Origin: JBHHXR01 sp046757205
GTDB lineage: Bacteria; Pseudomonadota; Alphaproteobacteria; Rhodobacterales; Rhodobacteraceae
Length of the DNA: 9,482 nucleotides
Direction of reading: 5' to 3'
NCBI GenBank assembly: GCA_046757205.1
Contig: JBHHXR010000134.1
Coordinates: 1-9,482, forward strand
The translations under genes and the position numbers were made by a program. Positions within the stretch are counted from its first letter, which is position 1; the number at the start of each line of letters is the position of its first letter. The notes beneath the pieces were generated by a model. The model was not told where the DNA came from. It saw nothing but the letters and a program-made list of their open reading frames with translations, and made no database searches. Shown piece after piece: positions 7,010-9,482 of this stretch.

Positions 7010-7045
7010 ACAAACAAACCGCCTGCCCCGGAAAGGGCAAGCGGT
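7010..7045 (-). terminator. Rho-independent terminator of the phasin gene
   Basis: On the minus strand, CCGCTTGCCC (7044-7035) pairs with GGGCAGGCGG (7028-7019) to form a 10-bp stem with a single G-T wobble, extendable by one A-T pair, with a 6-nt loop. It is followed directly by TTTGTTTGT (7018-7010). Its position 41 bp after the phasin stop and the T-rich tail make it a good intrinsic terminator. Confidence 0.8.
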
Positions 7046-7085
7046 GATCGTGAAATTCTGCGTTTTGTGGCGAAAAAACTGCCGC

Positions 7086-7550
7086 TCAGGCCGACAGGTT
7101 CTTTTCGGCCATTTCCTTGAGTTCCTCGACCTGATCCTTGATGCGGGCCGAAACCACGCGGTAAGCCTCGGAATTCGCCTTCTGTGCCAGTTCGGCCAGT
7201 TCCCTCATGTTGGCAAGCGCCTTTTCGAAGGCCGCCTTGGCGATCTCGCCGCGCGCACTGGCGCTCTCCGGCGTCAGGTCGTCGGCGGCAAGCGAGGCGA
7301 TCTGCTTCTGGGTTTCCGTCATGGTTTCCTCGAACAGCGCGACCTGGCGCTCGAACAGGTCCTGGTAACCGGCGGCGGCGGCCTTGTTGGCGGCGACGAG
7401 GGCATCCATGTTTTTCTTCTGTGCGGCCAGAAGCGCCTCGGTGTCGAACTTCGGCATCTGGGCGCCGAAGAAGGTTTTCGTGAAATCGCCGGTCTTGAAG
7501 AACTCCTCGATCTTCGCCGGATCGAACGGGAATGCGGTGGTGCTGAACAT
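7086..7550 (-). CDS. Phasin family protein (PHA granule-associated)
   Basis: Phasins coat polyhydroxyalkanoate granules and control their number and size. The 154-residue product lacks a signal peptide or membrane span, has a short N-terminal segment rich in Phe (FPFDPAKIEEFF at 7-18), then almost continuous amphipathic helix: DALVAANKAAAAGYQDLFERQVALFEE-type sequence at about 49-75 and AAFEKALANMRELAELAQKANSEAY at about 106-130, the two hallmark regions of the Phasin_2 family. It ends in a charged Lys/Glu-rich tail. ATG 7550 is chosen because AGGAGG lies 7 bp upstream and the -10 box lies 37 bp upstream; the frame extends to an ATG at 7637, but that would start upstream of the promoter. It has its own promoter, operator-like dyads and terminator, so it is likely monocistronic. 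No PHA synthase gene lies in the window. Confidence 0.87.
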   Translation of the reverse strand: MFSTTAFPFDPAKIEEFFKTGDFTKTFFGAQMPKFDTEALLAAQKKNMDALVAANKAAAAGYQDLFERQVALFEETMTETQKQIASLAADDLTPESASARGEIAKAAFEKALANMRELAELAQKANSEAYRVVSARIKDQVEELKEMAEKNLSA

Positions 7551-7586
7551 TGCTGGCCTCCTGGGCGCGGGTCTCTGTCGACCACC

Positions 7587-7615
7587 AATATGGTGCGGTG
7601 CAACATAAATGTCAA
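7587..7615 (-). promoter_or_regulatory. Sigma70-type promoter of the phasin gene
   Basis: On the minus strand a perfect TTGACA (7615-7610) is followed after exactly 17 bp by CATATT (7592-7587; 4 of 6 to consensus). Start of transcription would fall near 7580, giving a leader of about 30 nt that contains the AGGAGG ribosome site. This is the strongest promoter in the window and suits an abundant granule protein. Confidence 0.75.
7591..7605. promoter_or_regulatory. Operator-like dyad 2, inside the phasin promoter spacer (candidate PhaR site)
   Basis: TGGTGCGGTGCAACA keeps the TGC-N3-GCA core of the perfect palindrome at 7623-7637 and matches it at 10 of 15 positions. It lies between the -35 and -10 boxes, where a bound protein would block RNA polymerase. 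The centre-to-centre distance to the upstream dyad is 32 bp, about three helical turns. Confidence 0.5.
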
Positions 7616-7622
7616 GAGGTGT

Positions 7623-7637
7623 TTGTGCACTGCACAA
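7623..7637. promoter_or_regulatory. Perfect 15-bp palindrome upstream of the phasin promoter (candidate PhaR operator)
   Basis: TTGTGCACTGCACAA is a perfect inverted repeat with 7-bp arms and one central base, 7 bp upstream of the phasin -35 box and touching the proC stop codon. The TGC-N3-GCA core resembles the TGC/GCA dyads reported for the PHA-responsive repressor PhaR in Paracoccus and Rhodobacter, which represses phasin genes until granules form. The dyad itself is seen; PhaR as its ligand is inference. Confidence 0.65.
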
Positions 7638-8450
7638 TCAGGAATTTCCGAGCTCCCGGCTCCGTGCCGCCGCGGCAGCCACGGCGCGTCGCACCAGTTC
7701 CGGCAGGCCGGTCCTTTCCGCCATCAGGACCTCCAGTGCCGCCGCAGTCGTCCCGCCCGGACTTGTCACGTTCTTTCGTAGCTGCGCCGGATCTTCGCCG
7801 GACATTTCAGCCAGCCTGCCGGCGCCCGCCACCGTCGCCCTGGCCAGTTTCATCGCCAGGTCCGGCGGCAGCCCCTCGGCGGCGCCGGCCGCCGCCATCG
7901 CCTCGACCAGCAGAAACACATAGGCCGGACCGGAACCGGAAACCGCGGTCACCGCGTCCATCTGGTCTTCGGACTGCAGGCGAACCGTCTGGCCGACTGC
8001 CCGCAAGAGCGCATCCGCGAGCGCCATCGCCGGCTTCGATACGCGGGAATTGCCGACCAGTGCGGTAATGCCGCTGCGAATGGCCGCCGGCGTGTTGGGC
8101 ATGGCGCGAACGATCGGGCTCCTGTCGCCGAGAATGGCTTCCAGGGTTGCGATCCTGGTTCCCGCCGCGATGGACAGGAAGACGGTCTTCCCGTTGCCCA
8201 GCGCCGCCAGCCTGGGAAGCGCCTCGCCCATCATCTGCGGTTTCACCGCCAGCACGCAGAACTCCGCCGTCTCCGGAATGCTTTCGTTCAGGTGCAGCCC
8301 CTGCGCCGCCAGCCCGTCAAGCCAGTCCGAGGGATACGGCTCCAGCACGAAAACAGAGGATTTCGGCAAGCCGTCGTCCAGCCAGCCTGCCAGCATCGCC
8401 GATCCCATCTTGCCGCAGCCCAGGAGAACCAGGGAATCGGGAAACTCCAT
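7638..8450 (-). CDS. proC: Pyrroline-5-carboxylate reductase ProC
   Basis: It reduces 1-pyrroline-5-carboxylate to L-proline with NAD(P)H, the final step of proline synthesis, in the cytoplasm. The 270-residue product is full length. It has the Rossmann motif GCGKMG (11-16), AVKPQ (68-72), RAMPNTPA (115-122), the signature AVSGSGPAYVF (169-179) in the helical dimerisation domain, and VTSPGGTTAAAL (228-239), which lines the substrate site. ATG 8450 is chosen: AAAGGA lies about 10 bp upstream, and homology starts at residue 4 or so. The frame is open for another 187 codons upstream, but that stretch is the ybjN gene read in another frame. It follows ybjN by 41 bp on the same strand, so cotranscription is likely. 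Its stop codon abuts the phasin operator dyad. Confidence 0.95.
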   Translation of the reverse strand: MEFPDSLVLLGCGKMGSAMLAGWLDDGLPKSSVFVLEPYPSDWLDGLAAQGLHLNESIPETAEFCVLAVKPQMMGEALPRLAALGNGKTVFLSIAAGTRIATLEAILGDRSPIVRAMPNTPAAIRSGITALVGNSRVSKPAMALADALLRAVGQTVRLQSEDQMDAVTAVSGSGPAYVFLLVEAMAAAGAAEGLPPDLAMKLARATVAGAGRLAEMSGEDPAQLRKNVTSPGGTTAAALEVLMAERTGLPELVRRAVAAAAARSRELGNS

Positions 8451-8491
8451 GCCGTCCGTCCTTTCGGTCCCGTATTCCGCCCCTTGCGGCG

Positions 8492-8995
8492 TCAGGCGTG
8501 CCCGTAGGCCTCGCTCATGGCGATCCGCATGGCCGAGCCCGCCGCCTCGCCGCCCCAGCACACCAGTTGGAACGCCGGGTAGAACCTCTCGCAGGCAACC
8601 ACCGCCGCGCGGACCATCCCGTCGATCTGCTCGGCGCCGGCCGAAGCCCCGCCGCACAAGGTCAGCCCGTACCGGTATACCATCAGCTTCTGCTCCGGCC
8701 ACAGCGCGAAGCCGCCGCACCAGCACCGGTCGTTCGCAAGGTTGAGCGACTCGTAGAGCTCCGCCAGCCTGTCCTGCGGCGGATCCATCTCGAAAGAACA
8801 GATCAGCCGCAGCACCTCGTCGCGCGGGGCCCACGCGAGCGACAGCGAATAGGTCCGCCAGTTGCCATCGATCGCCATCGCAATCTGGTCGTCTGCGACC
8901 CGGTCGAAGTCCCACTGATTGTGCTCCGCCAGCGTCTCGACGATGTCGATCGGGTGGAGGTCTTCCGTTGCGGAATTGTATTCGATGCTCGCCAT
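8492..8995 (-). CDS. YbjN domain-containing protein
   Basis: This is a conserved 167-residue cytoplasmic protein of unknown biochemical role; YbjN of E. coli is linked to motility and stress phenotypes, and the fold resembles type III secretion chaperones. Visible landmarks are HPIDIVETL (14-22), W28-D29 (QWDFDR), GNWRTYSLSLAW (44-55), CSFEMDPP (66-73), a Trp/Cys-rich stretch RCWCGGFALWPEQ (90-102), MVYRYGLTL (105-113) and the C-terminal CERFYPAFQLVCWGG (136-150), matching the alphaproteobacterial YbjN pattern. No signal peptide or membrane segment is seen. The ATG at 8995 has GAGGGA about 9 bp upstream. It lies 41 bp upstream of proC in the same direction, a pairing I recall as common in alphaproteobacteria but whose meaning is not known. 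Confidence 0.88.
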   Translation of the reverse strand: MASIEYNSATEDLHPIDIVETLAEHNQWDFDRVADDQIAMAIDGNWRTYSLSLAWAPRDEVLRLICSFEMDPPQDRLAELYESLNLANDRCWCGGFALWPEQKLMVYRYGLTLCGGASAGAEQIDGMVRAAVVACERFYPAFQLVCWGGEAAGSAMRIAMSEAYGHA

Positions 8996-9025
8996 GCCTC
9001 TGGTCCCTCAATCTGTAGCGCTCTG

Positions 9026-9040
9026 GCGGGCAGAACCCGC
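9026..9040. other. Short dyad in the ybjN leader
   Basis: GCGGG-CAGAA-CCCGC forms a perfect 5-bp stem, extendable by a G-T and a T-A pair, 31 bp upstream of the ybjN start codon. It lacks a T-run, and is either a leader hairpin or chance in GC-rich DNA. Confidence 0.3.
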
Positions 9041-9044
9041 TAGG

Positions 9045-9059
9045 GGCTGAGAGCCGTTC
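9045..9059 (+). repeat. 15-bp direct repeat, copy 2
   Basis: This is an exact copy of GGCTGAGAGCCGTTC found over the iolG stop codon at 2615-2629; here it is in the ybjN upstream spacer. The flanking bases differ on both sides. Confidence 0.5.
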
Positions 9060-9064
9060 TAGGT

Positions 9065-9087
9065 GTCGGAAATCTTGCCGTTCCGAC
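9065..9087. other. 7-bp inverted repeat in the ubiK-ybjN spacer
   Basis: GTCGGAA (9065-9071) and TTCCGAC (9081-9087) are perfect inverted arms around a 9-nt loop. It lies about 70-90 bp upstream of the ybjN ATG and could be an operator, a leader hairpin or, less likely, part of a terminator for the upstream gene (no T-run). The remainder of the 185-bp spacer (8996-9180) holds an 8-bp palindrome AATCGATT near 9110 and an imperfect stem at 9162-9180 after the UbiK-type gene. I found no convincing promoter or gene in it. Confidence 0.35.
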
Positions 9088-9180
9088 TACGAGATATGGT
9101 GAGAGCAAATCGATTCGCTGTAAAGGTATTTTTTCGCGCCGGCGCGCCGCGCTTTGTCGTTGCCACCGGGGCGCGGTGCC

Positions 9181-9435
9181 TCACTTGCCCTTTTTCGGGC
9201 CCGATTCCAGCGCCGATATCCGGGCGTTCAGCGCCTCGTTTTCCTCGATCGCCTTCTGCGCCATGGCCCGCACCGCGTCGAACTCCTCGCGGGTCACGAA
9301 ATCATGGTTGGCCAGCCAGCGCTCGATCATGCCGTTGATCGCCGTTTCCGCTTCGTCCTTGGCGCCCTGGGCGACGCCCATGGCGTTGGTCATCAGTTGC
9401 GAGATGTCATCGAAAATCTTGTTGCGGGTCTGCAT
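9181..9435 (-). CDS. ubiK: UbiK/BMFP-family accessory factor (YqiC-like)
   Basis: UbiK-type proteins assist aerobic ubiquinone synthesis, probably as a partner of the lipid-binding factor UbiJ, and were earlier called BMFP for membrane fusogenic activity. The 84-residue product has the family plan: an N-terminal amphipathic helix (NKIFDDISQLMTNAMG, 5-20), a middle part with EAETAINGMIERWLANHDFVTREEFDAV (28-55, described by its conserved DFVTREEFD at 45-53), and a C-terminal coiled coil with hydrophobic heptads (about 54-77) ending in a Lys-rich tail. ATG 9435 has AGGAGG (9442-9447) at ideal spacing. The 47 bp upstream within the window contain no complete promoter. Its start region is nearly identical to that of the phasin gene. 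The family call is firm; the ubiquinone role is known from gammaproteobacteria and inferred here. Confidence 0.85.
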   Translation of the reverse strand: MQTRNKIFDDISQLMTNAMGVAQGAKDEAETAINGMIERWLANHDFVTREEFDAVRAMAQKAIEENEALNARISALESGPKKGK

Positions 9436-9482
9436 TGCCGGCCTCCTGAATAGCCACCCCGATATGGGGGCAAGCCAGGCAA

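Noticed and set aside
8451..9011. N-terminal extension of ProC by about 187 residues
   Set aside because: The stretch is the ybjN coding region in another frame, and ProC starts at 8450 with normal length and ribosome site.
9126..9152. GC-rich palindromic run beside a T-run, resembling an intrinsic terminator
   Set aside because: The T-run precedes the stem on the plus strand and appears as an A-run after it on the minus strand, which is the wrong order for termination in either direction.
9063..9338. Plus-strand open frame in the ybjN upstream spacer running over the UbiK-type gene
   Set aside because: It has no ribosome site, is antisense to the UbiK-type gene and has no recognisable domain.

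Overview
The window is GC-rich, densely packed chromosomal DNA of alphaproteobacterial type. The evidence is the combination of a small phasin with a TGC-N3-GCA dyad at its promoter, a YbjN protein next to proC, a UbiK-type protein, and a divergent iolD/iolG pair. I see no rRNA, tRNA, CRISPR array, transposase, integrase or phage gene, and no compositional break. Assignment to an order (Rhodobacterales, Rhodospirillales or Rhizobiales) cannot be made from this sequence alone.

Left part (1-5635): a cyclitol/sugar-acid catabolic locus. A partial iolD (minus strand, running off the left edge) diverges from iolG (inositol 2-dehydrogenase) across a 122-bp control region in which two opposing sigma70-like promoters can be drawn almost on top of each other. 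iolG is followed on the same strand by an HpcH/HpaI-type pyruvate aldolase, an NAD-type D-2-hydroxyacid dehydrogenase and a second Gfo/Idh/MocA oxidoreductase. The last three genes are spaced by 1 and 0 bp, so they are almost certainly one transcript. IolG oxidises myo-inositol and IolD opens the ring two steps later. The other three look like a dehydrogenase-aldolase-reductase module for another cyclitol or sugar acid, or for a branch of the inositol pathway; the true substrate is not visible from sequence.

Middle and right part (5662-9435): all minus strand, mostly housekeeping. In transcription order (right to left) it holds a UbiK/BMFP-type ubiquinone accessory protein, a YbjN-domain protein, proC (last step of proline synthesis), a phasin (PHA granule protein), CsaA-like tRNA-binding protein, and an NADP-type glyoxylate/hydroxypyruvate reductase. 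The left operon and this block converge at 5636-5661 over a short hairpin.

The best regulatory signal is at the phasin gene. It has a strong sigma70-type promoter with a 17-bp spacer, a perfect 15-bp palindrome upstream of the -35, a second degenerate copy inside the spacer with its centre 32 bp away, and a convincing intrinsic terminator after the gene. This looks like a self-contained, PhaR-controlled single-gene unit set between proC and csaA. Nothing in the window is clearly a new system; the most open question is what the aldolase module linked to iolG does.
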